A stretch of DNA of 64,000 bases, taken from Kudoa neothunni. Its lineage: Eukaryota; Cnidaria. The stretch covers positions 8,184,001-8,248,000 of the forward strand of contig OZ199839.1 in NCBI GenBank assembly GCA_964304625.1, written 5' to 3'. Within the stretch, counting starts at the first letter, position 1. Each line of letters begins with the position of its first letter. Below the pieces are notes generated by a model. That model did not search any database and was not told the DNA's origin. It worked only from the letters and a program-made list of their open reading frames with translations. Position numbers and translations under genes: made by a program. Shown here one piece after another: positions 49,540 through 60,806 of this stretch.

Positions 49540-52500
49540 CAGTCGAACCCAGTCTATCCGAAAATCGCGCTATCCGAATGATTTTTTAAAATTTATTTGA
49601 AAATGATGTAGATTCTAAATAAAAAAATTTCTTTTAAACGAAATTTCAGCAACCGTAATCCGAAGCAACTTTTCAGCTCTAGGCGGATTTAGTGGTGTGC
49701 CTTTATTTACATTTGTAATGTCTGAAAAAGTTAAAAATAAGGAAATAATAAAACTAAAATATAAATTTTTTTTAAAGTATACTAAACAGGAGTGCATAAA
49801 CACTACTTTTAGTAAATTTAAGCTCCTTTCTATTACTACTCTAGATATCATCTTGATTAGGAAGAAAGATATAGTTCTATCTTATAAACTGGTTTGGCTT
49901 CTTCAGCGAGAAAAAGTTTTAAACAGTGTTCAAATAATGACATCGATACTATAGTATATGACTAGGTGAATTATTTGAGATAAAAAATTTAGCTATCCGA
50001 TCATGATATACATGAAACAAATCAATTGACAAAATAATTCAACCTAAGCGTAGTAATGACCCATGATTATTTCGTGGTTTTAAATCACGATGTATTTTAA
50101 AAATATCACTGCGTATGGTGATGCTGCTTATGTTGACTAAAGTTTTGTAGAAAATTGGTAATCTAAATTGAATGACTAAATCAAAGGTAACAACGATGGC
50201 TGTATCAATAACCTTGAAGAAACTACACTAGTTTACTCACAAAATAGAGATCTATTATTTTTAATGCTATGTTTAGTCGAGAGAAAAAAATTTAAAAATA
50301 GTTACTGTTTTGCGATGTGCATCTACGCCTGGAGGTTGCATTGAATCTCTTGTGATTGGAAATCACAAAAACCATGTTGTTTTAAAAATGCTAAATAAAA
50401 CATTTATAGTAAAATACAAATCAAACAGGAAAGAATGGATAACTAGGGAATCATTTGAGATATATCTTCCTAATTTTAACGATGAATTCAAAACGACGTG
50501 CAAGAAAGTTTAGCTACTTCTTAATAATGCTACCTACCACGATAAAATTCATTTATAGAGTATCTCTCTTATATTACTTACAAAAAATTCAACTAGCGTT
50601 TTGCCACTATTAGACCATGGAATCATTTTCTTATTCAAATCATATTACAAAAATAATTCAATAGGAAACCATATTGCAGCAGTTAGCAATAATATAAATA
50701 CATCCTCCCAAGGTATGCTTCAAACATTGTTCCTAATTATAAATAATGGGACGGTGTTTCAAAGGATATTGTATTTAACTGATTCAGAAAATATGAGTTT
50801 CCTGCAGCCGATAAATACGAGCGTTCATTAAATATTAATTTAAGCAATAAAGAATTCTCAGCTGGAAATTCCGAGATTTTTCAAGAGGAAGTCATTATGC
50901 CTACATCAAAACACTTTGACGAGCTTGCTCCTTTGATTGTTGAATCTGCGGATTCTGAAACCGAAGATTTAAGAGCGGCAGAATTTATATCAGAAAAAGA
51001 TGAATTCAAATTTTTAAACAAGAAGAATAGATATGCGATAGAGAGGAATGGATTGCCTAAACAAAATAATGGCTTAAAATGATAAAATTACGACATGTCT
51101 TTAAAAATATGAATAAAAATAACATATTATTTCAATAAAAGGAGATAAATGTATAAATTAAATTAATTTCTTTAAAATAGGCATATCTTTTTATTTTTTT
51201 GATGCATATGTTCGTTATTTATTCGGTTTAAGTTCATGTTTGATTAATCGAAATAGCGTAATGTAGATAATATAGTATTTTTTTGGTTCAAAATGCAACC
51301 ATATTCATGATGAACGAATAAATGTTTGGTAAAGACGAACTCCCTTATATCTTTTCGTGAGTAATAGAGTATAAAAATGGAATTTATTGGATTGTTTAAT
51401 CACAAACTAGTAATGACTTCATAAGATCAATTTATCCACGGAATTGACCCAATTCAACAATGTTCACACATCAGTTTTTTCCCATAACACCTCCACTTTT
51501 ATGTCTTATTGAGTATTAACATTCATTAATAAATATTAAATTGTTGGAATATGACATATTTCAATTAATGAGGAAATTCTAAATATCGTTATGGGGAATC
51601 CTGGGAAAATACTCCTCATTATTATTTTATTATTCTTACCATCATTATTAGTACAGTTTACAATATCCAAATAGGGAATAAATTATGAAAAAATTAATAA
51701 TGATAGTCTATTTTTTGGAAGCTAGAATGTATCATTCAGATATGGCGCAGCGGCATCAAGGTCAAACATATCGGTAATAGTGTGCGCCGACTACGATGGA
51801 TCTAGAACTACTGTGCCTTAAACTAATTTTTTCACATTGTATGCACTAGTATAACTTAAATATAGTAGAGTTTTCTTTAAAAATAAAAAACGAACATTGA
51901 ATAATGAAAAATAAAGTATGTAACAAACCTACAATTCCCGTCGCACATGCGCAATTCTCGACCTTCGTTTAACCGAAATTTCGGTTAAAGTTCAGTTCCT
52001 CCCACCATCGGTACTAATCGGGTCACGTTTCATAACATATAAACCCAATAAAATCTAGTTTACTTTAGTTGGACGTAATTGAACAAAATATAATATGTAT
52101 TATTTTAAATGTTAAAAAATTATAAAATAAGGTGTCAATTTATGTGCATAACAATATAATATAAGTTAATATATGTTTTCATCATTAAATTTGAGAATTA
52201 TATATGAACGAATATTTTGAATGGTATCAGATATTATTGATTAATTATAGATTTTATTTGTTATTTTTTAAAACAAATGATAGATAACGGTATAAAATCT
52301 AAAATAAGATTACATTTTAAAGATAAATAGTGTATTTTTTATATTTTACAACATGTTCTTTTTTAAAAAATGTATAAACTAAAACAATGTGTCGACTCAT
52401 GATATTTGTATCTTAATATAATTTTAATAGTTTTTAGATGGATAAAAATCACATATCATGCCATTTCTTTTTTAATTGTATCCTAGTGAGACTATGTTAT

Positions 52501-53071
52501 GTAAAATAATCTCTTTTAACTTAATTTTCGGAAGATTTTATTTTATACAAAAATTTTAATTATTTGATAAATATATATATGTATATAATCATTCTAAAAA
52601 ATAATAGGTTAACACTTACCACTAATTAAAATAAACTTAACAATGCCGTAATTTACTAAAGATATTTATTCATTGACGATTGGAAAAAGACATAATTATG
52701 TAGATTTTTACAATAAAATAAAATCTACAAAATATAAATATGTTTAATTGTTCCTCAGAGAAAGTTTCATTGAGCCTCCACAGGAACAAATCATTGATGT
52801 TGGTAGCAAGTCAAGTTGCTGGAAAAAAATAATTAAATTTTCAGGATGATCCTTGAAGTAACTTAAGTTTTCAAAATTTAGGTTATCTAAATTTTCATAA
52901 TTGAAGATTGCAGGAAGCATACTCCGGAAAATGTAAACAGCCGGAACCCCGATTAGTACCGATGGCGGCTAACCGGCGGGCGCCGAAGGGGGGGACTGAA
53001 TCTTAACCCGAAATTTCAATATCCGAAAGGAATATGCCAGGCCCCAACATTTTCAGATAAACGGGATTCGG
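49540..53071 (+). mobile_element. pogo/Tigger DNA transposon, degenerate, with nested material
   Basis: The left end TA|CAGTCGAACCCAGTCTATCC (49540 on) is a textbook Tigger terminal repeat. A matching right end, reverse-complemented CGAATCCCGTTTATCTGAAA, lies at about 53048-53071 but has lost its outermost bases. Coding scraps at 50600-50830 (LLDHGIIFLFKSYY, matching the LDQGII..FKAYY motif after the second catalytic Asp) and 50310-51082 are the C-terminal half of the DDE domain; most of the N-terminal half is missing. An inverted-repeat unit occupies 51969-53022. A further CAGTCGAATCCCGG end facing left sits at 53864, so two related elements may be nested. Confidence 0.6.
51969..53022. repeat. 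Inverted repeat arms around an AT-rich core
   Basis: The left arm (51969-52022) reads GAAATTTCGGTTAAAGTTCA then CCATCGGTACTAATCGGG. The right arm (52948-53022, reverse-complemented) reads GAAATTTCGGGTTAAGATTC, then an insert of about 22 bp, then CCATCGGTACTAATCGGGG. The core of about 0.9 kb is almost pure A+T with no coding. It could be Tigger subterminal repeats or an independent MITE. Confidence 0.6.
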
Positions 53072-53224
53072 GCTAAAGTAAAGTATAATGACATTTTCGG
53101 TGCAAATCGGAAGTTGTCGCGAATTGACCAGAAATATGCGTTTGTCTTCCTTATTTACTGGCGATTGGTTTCTAGAAGCTGTTTTTAAGTTTGAAAATTG
53201 TAATAAAAATTTATCGAATTGTAC

Positions 53225-53664
53225 GACATGTGGAGTTGATTCCTAAAACGAGGGATTGTGGCCAATGTCATCAAGTTATGGCATTGAAACAATTTAACAT
53301 AATGGATGACCATGCGTTTCGATCTTATCAATGAAGGAAACGAGTTTAAACTAAGATAGGATACTTTTTTATGACGCTAAATTGTCATGATAATGAAACA
53401 AACAAAAATATCGTCACAAGAAATCATACGTGGATGGAAAACTACATAAGAGAAATTTATATGGGATATTTCATTATTCACGGGTCCCCTATTGATGGTG
53501 ATGTGACTGAGAAAATAAATGAATCTCAAGTTTGTAAACGAAAATGTCATCGTGGGAGGGTCTACATAAACCAGAATATTACGATCGTGGTCTGGATTAA
53601 TTCTAATGCCAATTTTTCTATTTCCTTGCTGAGAAGCGCATGCAAGTCATTCTTGAAGAGATAA
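53225..53664 (+). mobile_element. Merlin-type (IS1016/ISXO2-like) transposase fragment
   Basis: A zinc-ribbon-like start (RDCGQCHQVMALKQF, about 53255-53310) is followed by a 97-codon frame (53371-53664). That frame has the ISXO2-like motif DVTEKINESQVCKRKCHRGR and VVWIN, which matches the family's E-x-D-E-S-x-x-x-x-K-x-H-R-G-R core. The first catalytic Asp appears to be replaced by Asn in INES. The C-terminal third, with the last catalytic Asp/Glu, is not recognisable. Dead copy; ends not found. Confidence 0.5.
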
Positions 53665-53840
53665 TAACTCAAAATTGGAGTAGAAATAACTCCGTGGACG
53701 GACACATGACCTTCTTATCGTAATTTAACCCACTTATTTTATGTTAACGGCTGCACGAAATACAGCATTAAGTTTGAGACTGTCAAATATGTGCACATAA
53801 CTCGAATAGAGGCCATTTACATTGTCCTATTTTGTGCGTT

Positions 53841-53866
53841 TTACTTAGCCCCGGGATTCGACTGTA
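53841..53866 (-). repeat. Solo Tigger-like terminal repeat with TA target
   Basis: On the minus strand it reads CAGTCGAATCCCGGGGCTAA, flanked by TA (53865-53866). The first 12 bases match the left Tigger end at 49540. It is either the outer right end of that element or a remnant of another. Confidence 0.5.
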
Positions 53867-54419
53867 TTCTACTTTTAAGAAGCGGTGTGCTCGCTACTTC
53901 ATTTAAATGTAGTTGTTACGCATTGATATCAAACTAATAAATATTATAAACAAAGCTAATGACATTAATTTTGATTAAAAAGTGTTAGAGCATTATTAGA
54001 AGCGTATTAAAAGCATTTTTTGGTTTCGCGCCGATGAACTCCATTCAGATATGGTGATTATCCAGAGATTATCGTTTAGAAGATTTCAACAAGCAATGAA
54101 ATGAAGGACGACATACATCGAATTTTTACTTTAAATAAAAAAGAAGAGTCAATAATATCCGTTATTAGCTTTAAAATATATATATTCTTTATTGAAAATA
54201 TGTTTCATAGTCTTCACAGCTAAATAATTATAAGTTAGTTGGGAAGGGCTCCCTCTGCTTAATAAACAAAGATCAAATTATAATCTACCGTTGCATACAT
54301 GTATTATCGTCATCTCCTTGGAAATGTTATAACTTAGTTACAAGTTATAACATAGTGGCATCTCTCTATTTAAGACATATCCATTAATATACGAATAAAA
54401 TGGATTGTTGTCTACATCC
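53867..54419. other. No gene seen
   Basis: AT-rich spacer between transposon remnants. No frames of note. Confidence 0.4.
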
Positions 54420-56030
54420 GGCAAATGGCGCATTTCTTTTTTTTATCTGAGGAAGATTTTATGCATGGTTTTTGACACATGGGCGCATTTTTTGTCTGCT
54501 AAGAAGATACCTTTGACCAATCGGAATATTTCCTTTTATGTTAATTATTAAATTGGCTACGATTGTACTAATATGGGTTAGAAAATCAATCTTTGATGAA
54601 CTTCCCATATATGATAACCTCCAAGAATTTACCACAACCATAGATAACATATTGGTAAAAAGTGGTCAATATCACTTTTTGGATCTAAATTTTATCCGAT
54701 AGCAAGCTATTGAGCAATCCGCAATATCTACTCCCCCATATGTCTATTGTACATGTATACATTAAAGGGTTGATCAATTGTGCGATATGTTTTTTTGAAT
54801 TTACAATTCATGTTGACTTTATTAGTTGGATATGGACCAAAGCAATTGGACTTAACAAATACGGATTTTGTATCATTCCAATGTGATAATAAAATATTCG
54901 AAGATTAATAACAAAATGTTCATTTGTGCCTGGGAGTTTTTTTCCTTTAAGCGTTTCGGCGTTATAGGATATTTGGAAATTCTATTATCACGGATTGTTC
55001 CAGTTGCTTTAATGTTGTTTTTGGATAATTTATCAAATAATTTGAATGATGAAAAGAAATTATCGAAGAATAGTTTCACACCGCTTATTTTTTTTAGATC
55101 ACAATCATTAACAAAATTTTGATCCACACTCCTCCCAAGTCCCAATTGTTTATTTTTACGTTTCTGACTTGTCGGAGTAAATAGAAAAACTATAAACATA
55201 TCCACTTGAAGATGCCATTTTCCGCTTTGTAAAGCCACAGGTAAAGCCATAGCGGACGGGTCTACCTTTCATGTACATCTTACAAGAGTGATAGCCTGTA
55301 TAGGGTACCATCTGCTCATCGATAGAAATATTCTTGGTAAATATTCCAAATTTTGTGAAGTTTTTGTTGAGTTTTTCAATCAGAGGTCGTAATTTGAACA
55401 TTTTATCATCGTGGTAAACTTTAGAATTATCATTAAAGTGCAGATACTTTTTAATGTTTTTAAATTGCTGATAGGTCATTGTCCTTTTCAGCATTTCTAC
55501 TCCTGAATCAATGCTGTTTTCCCAATACATATATTGGCATGGTAACATACCGTAACCTGAAATCAACAATATGCTCAGAAAAGCCTTGAGTTGGTTAACA
55601 GTTAAATTGTTAAATTGAAGGTGTGGTCGTTTTTCTGTGGAGCATATAAATCGGTTTGTTTAATAATCATTAATATTATGCTTTTATCTAAAAGTTCTTG
55701 AAAATAAACGAAGGATGATCATTAAAAATTCCATTGTTTGTATCATTGCGGAATGGATTCCAGGTACAATCTTCACTATCATTACCATCAGCGGGTTGGG
55801 AATCTTCATTTAGTACCTCAATTTCACCATAAATATCAAGAATATTGGTTATATTAGTATCCATGACCGAATTTGGTATTACATTAGCCTCCTCACCGGT
55901 TAATTCATCCACATTTTCCGGAGGAAGAGTAATAAAATCTACAGAAGCAATCTCTTCATTATCACAAAGCTCATTAACAGCGTCAAATAATTTATTGTAG
56001 AGAATTGTTAAATCTGAAAACAATCAACTT
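54420..56030 (-). mobile_element. Second piggyBac transposase, degenerate
   Basis: On the minus strand the order is a piggyBac N-terminal acidic region (DFITLPPENVDELTGEE, 55688-56023), the core (YQQFKNIKKYLHFNDNSK; the first catalytic Asp in ISIDEQMVPYTGYHSCKMY; 55156-55569), the second Asp in LFFDNFFSSFKLFDKLS with TGTIRDNRI (54873-55250) and a C-terminal piece with MVVVNSWRLSY (54459-54650). The pieces lie in different frames, so several shifts and stops separate them. It differs from the copy at 45178 in sequence and orientation: this one resembles the PGBD2/3 lineage (FITLPPENVDELT), the other does not. Termini not found. Confidence 0.8.
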
Positions 56031-56276
56031 ATCAACTTTTAATTAGAAATTCCCACGTGGAAGGTTTTGCGTTCCCATTTCAGCACATGCTCCGTTTGGC
56101 ACTATCTTTTTTTCTTTGTAACTTTATAATTCAAAAATAAGCGAATCAGGTTTTAATGAATATTTTCTATCATAGAACTGACTCTTTAATAATTTGATTG
56201 TTAAATCATTATTTTATTTCTCTATTAGTGTTAGTTGACTCGAATAGATTAAACAGCAGTCTAGCTTATCTTATCT

Positions 56277-56540
56277 TCTATATATATAAAAACATTATGT
56301 CTGTTTGGAGAAATTTTAAGACAGATAACGCCACTAGAGCCATATTTACAAGAGATGTAGCATAACCAAATTATTTAGGATGTATTTTCACTTTTCACGC
56401 GTTATGGATATAGTTAAGAAAAAAAGATTATGATCATTTTAAATAAAACACATAATTTGAGGTTATGAGTTGTTGCCACGTTGGGATAATTTTGGTCTCT
56501 ATACCCATTCTAAAAACGATGTAAGGATGTGTGCAGCGTT
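56277..56540 (+). repeat. Dispersed non-autonomous element, copy A (Helitron-like 5' end)
   Basis: It starts TCTATATATATAAAAACATT and shares a stretch of about 170 bp (for example GCGTTATGGATATAGTTAAG and ATAAAACACATAATTTGAG, then GTTGTTGCCA) with copy B at 41645-42247 on the opposite strand. Similarity fades after about 56538. Confidence 0.6.
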
Positions 56541-56790
56541 CAACCTATAAATTTATCTTTTGAAAGATAAATTTCTGATCGACTTACATTTGCCCTTTTC
56601 ACAAATGAATAGTCAATTAACTTTACCTCAGTAAAAAGTTTATTAATTCTTATGTTGTCATAAGAGAAACATTAAAATTCTCAATTAAAAAAATATATCC
56701 GCCTCAGTTTATTAGAGTACATGAAAACAAAATTGCGACAATATAACAACAACCGAAAACAAAATAAACTAAGTCACAAATTAATTCGTC
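56541..56790. other. 3' flank of GLRX3
   Basis: AT-rich, no exon seen. Confidence 0.4.
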
Positions 56791-58313
56791 TTAAAGATGG
56801 GTTTTCAGTTCTCCAGATTCATGAAGTTGCTACGGAAATGAATATACTATTACAAACAAGAAAAATGCAATCACTTTAACGATGTCATAACCACCCAAAA
56901 GTTCTCCTCTAACGTAAAGTTGTGGGTAGGTTGGCCAATCCGAATACACTTTAAGATCAGCTCTCACCTTTAAAATGAGAATGGTCACCAACTTGTAAAA
57001 ATAAAAACTACTTTTTCATCGGAAAGAATATCAAAATAACCAAAATCAATGCTTGGAAACAATAATTAACAAATAATAGAAACTACTGAAAGTACTTGTA
57101 GGATTTTAAAATCGAAACAACCGATTTACTAAAACCACAAAATGGTTGTTCCGGTGTGCCTTTCATAAATAACATTATTGGAGCTTTGTCTATGAGAGTT
57201 TTAAGCCTAAGTAAATAAATTCTATATAAACGCATTGTGAATGATGTAAACCTTTGATTTCCATCGTTTCCGCTCTCAACTTCATTGACACCAATAGCTT
57301 CTTGAATCATACTACGTAAATCTCCTTGATCGTCCATTTGAGCAACAATATCAGATCCACCAATCATTTCGCCTTTAATATACAATTGGGGGAATGATGG
57401 CCATTTAGATATTATTTTTATTCCTTTATGATTATAGAAAAAATAATCACCAATTGTCGAACCACAATACAAAAAAACAACAAACTTTCTCTAACGTCCA
57501 TATCGGTGAGCACATCAAATGTGGAATAGTTAGTGGTGTATTTGTTTAGCGTGGCAACAATTTTTTTGCTAAATTTACAATAGGGTTCCGATTTGGAACC
57601 TTTCATAAAAAGCATAATATTATCCGAATTGATCAATCGATCAATTCTCTCATCTAAAGAGGTGTCCTTTTGGGCGGATTTCGAAGGGCTGTCAGAAATC
57701 AACTGTTCGGTCATAACATTTGAAAAGGTTTCAAAATCGTTAAGAATATCCTTAGGATTGAATCCTTGAACGTTGGAAACTATTTTCCCATCCTGCCATA
57801 TTGTGTATAAAAATTTCTGCGTCACACTTCGTTGGTACTTACTTTCATAAAAATTGTAGTAGGAACCAGCTTGATATTATATTTGTTGATTATTTCGGTA
57901 TTTGACGCGTTACATTCAATCTAATATGAAAATCTCTATACGAAAAAACTAATTATGAATCACTAGAAGTAGCTTATTCTCTGATTTTTCCTTGTTGGAA
58001 GCCATATGTTTAATTGTACTTTCTAACGCCTCACATTCTTGTGACCATTTAGTGAAGAAATACAATATGTTCAAAACACTAATTAAATAGGTGAAATAAA
58101 TATTCGTTTCTTGTATGGAGAAATTATCAATATTTATGGGTGGGCATTACAACAAATTTGATAGGCGTTGAATTTTAGTAGTAGATAGTTAGAAAAATAA
58201 AACTTAATAACACTTTAAAAGGATAATATATACTTTTGGTTAGATTTTTTAATTTCTTCATTCAGTTGCTCAAACGAAGTTATCGTTATACCACACCCAA
58301 TCAAGCTCGCCAT
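56791..58313 (-). CDS. GLRX3: Glutaredoxin-3 (PICOT), monothiol, 352 aa
   Basis: This is a cytosolic/nuclear [2Fe-2S] carrier that works with BolA2 in Fe-S delivery. Nine exons: 58234-58313, 57964-58078, 57843-57920, 57486-57816, 57252-57423, 57096-57206, 57012-57051, 56875-56967 and 56791-56829, exactly 353 codons. The thioredoxin-like domain comes first ([20 protein letters not shown]), with SQEC in place of a redox CxxC, as usual for [15 protein letters not shown] follows. Grx domain 1 (aa ~145-235) has [20 protein letters not shown] and [20 protein letters not shown]. Grx domain 2 (aa ~260-350) has [32 protein letters not shown] and [20 protein letters not shown]. The Fe-S-binding CGFS is intact in domain 2 (aa 282-285), but domain 1 reads CKFS (aa 171-174), a departure from the family. 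Intron 5 is 45 nt, in frame and without stops. Confidence 0.93.
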
Positions 58314-59002
58314 GATCTGATCACGCGACAGACCTGTTCGAACCAATTCACCTATGCGGCATAAATTGATCTTATCAATGTTTTGTTTAAAAATAAAAAA
58401 TTTATAATCATCATGAAAAATGTTTTTACAATTATTTCTTCTTTAAAAAAATGAAATACAAATTATAGGTTTATTTTTATTTATTTCAAACATTTTAATA
58501 GATTAAAACTATTGAATGAAATGAGTGTAATTTAAAAATTTGTATTTTTTTATGATTAAAGTATGAGAGAATAGCTAAATATTGCAATCATTCTCTTAGG
58601 CTGCGCGCGACATTTATATTCATTTACGGCATTGGCTATTGCTACCAGAGAAAATAGCTCCAAATCTACAAGTTCACATAAAATTCGAACTTCACATTTG
58701 TAATCAATGATTTTTGGCCTAAATTAATTAACCGTTTTGGAGAACATTTGAGCTATTGAAATTCCTAATATTGTGACTATAAATTCCGTGTTTTATGTTT
58801 TGTTTTGAGTAATGTCAAATAAGTATTTTAATTTGTACTAATAAAGATTTATTAAAATAAAAACCAGATACCAGACCTTGTATTTTATGTATAAAACGTC
58901 CAACCTATTACCTCTGATTGTACCTAATATATTTAATCTAGCTCAATTAATGTAATCTGTTAAAATATGCTTAACTATGTTTTTATAAAATGAGATAATT
59001 GT

Positions 59003-59026
59003 AATATATATATATATATATATATT
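59003..59026. repeat. (TA)n microsatellite
   Basis: About 12 TA units in a row inside AT-rich DNA. Confidence 0.85.
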
Positions 59027-60743
59027 TGATTTATAGATTATATTTATATGTATTATTACATATCTACAAAGTATATTAAGTTTTACTGCTATTCATGGAA
59101 AACGATTAGAGCATTCTATGTAGTGAATTCAGTAAATATATTTAAAGTAATGTTTAATTTTATAGTTAAAATCAATATAAAAGCTTACTGTTTGCATTTA
59201 AATAGAAGTGAGCCTAATTCTATCTTCTTAAATGTTATTTCTACAAATATAGATAAATTATTAGTTTTAAAAACATAATAATTAAATAAAACATAAATTT
59301 TACGGTAATGCGTTACCTGAAATTAATGTCCAATATAGAAGGAAACACGTTTTGTATTAATGATTACAGTAACCTTTGTAGGAATCTAAGTTTTCATTGT
59401 TTCGTCATTTGTTCGATGGAATCCTCTCCTGGATTGAAAGCTGACTTATATAACTCATTTAAAAGTCATATTAATCGTTATGAACATCTCTTTTTCCAGC
59501 AAATTAAAAATGGTGGAATTGTGAGAAATACAAAATAACGTTTGTATTCTTTTCGATTCTCTATAAAAAAAATTTAAATGTAACAAAAATCGTCAACACA
59601 TAGAGGTTACTACCTCTCTGGCATTACTTTTTGAGCTAGTAACGATATGAAAAATTTGTCATAATCACATTCTTAAATGAGATACATGATTATTTTTGTA
59701 ATGCTTCGATATACAAATTTCTACCTCGTAAACAAAAAGTCGATTTTTCAGTTAATCATATTTTTGAATCAATATCATTTGGATTTAATAAAAAGCGTAT
59801 ACAAAAAATGTTATGCTGTGAAGCGAGTAAAAGTATCACAGTGAAATCCCTACACAATGTGAAAACAAGAGGAATAACCAACGTGGATGTATTTACGACT
59901 ATCAGTATGTCAACTCACAATTTTAATTGTGATGTTAAACTAAAAAGAAGACAATAGTGTTGTTACTTGATTATTTTTTGTTGATCACCTAATGCGATTT
60001 ACTCTTCAATTTTGTTGAATATTTGTGATAACGGAGGCAATAAATTAACTTTCGAACTCGCGTTGATTGTAAATTCAAATATTTTGGATAAATTCCACAA
60101 TTTGTATTCTTATTAGTGCACCCTTGTGTTTAACTGCTACTGACGATCCTATTTGAGAATTTCACCTAACTTATGCATGCATTTTGTTAAAAAAATTCAA
60201 ACAGACATTAATGGCTTATTGGAACAAAGTTTAGAATGCTTCCCTATTTTGAATGAAAAATTATATATCGTCGTTACTGTTGAGGACATAAATTAAAGGA
60301 ATTATGGTGAGTTGTCCCTTCAAATACGTATTTTTTACCTGTAAACTTTGTGTAATACAAATATTTCCAAGAAAATTAGCACAAAATAATACGAAATAAA
60401 ATCATTAAAATGTAAACCAACATTAGTTAGAGTTATCATTCCTATAGACAGTGAAAGCAAGCGGACGATCTAAAGAACCTAGGCTAACAATCATTGTTTT
60501 TTCTAGAAAAAAAATCTATGAAAAAATAATATACTATCTATTTAAAGTATTAACTGTTTTAAATTTTCAAATTATATAAATATGCCGCACATCTAAAATA
60601 AGTGAGCAGTTGCCACAAAATTAAAAAAGTTTCTTGGCGCACGCTCATACTAATAAGACAAGGCACTTTCGTGTATTCGTTCGCGTTTTCACGAATTAAA
60701 TATCATGCTTAAATTTTGGCATAAAACACGTACGAAATTTATT

Positions 60744-60806
60744 TTAACACTCTAATGATCCCCAAAACAATGAACGTGTAATGGACTTTGGGGTAAATTT
60801 GATCCC
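60744..60806. repeat. Possible TTAA-type terminus with palindrome
   Basis: TTAACACTC is followed about 45 bp later by GGGGTAAATTTGATCCC (60790-60806), echoing the palindromes at 27885 and 49386. No partner end was identified. Confidence 0.3.
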
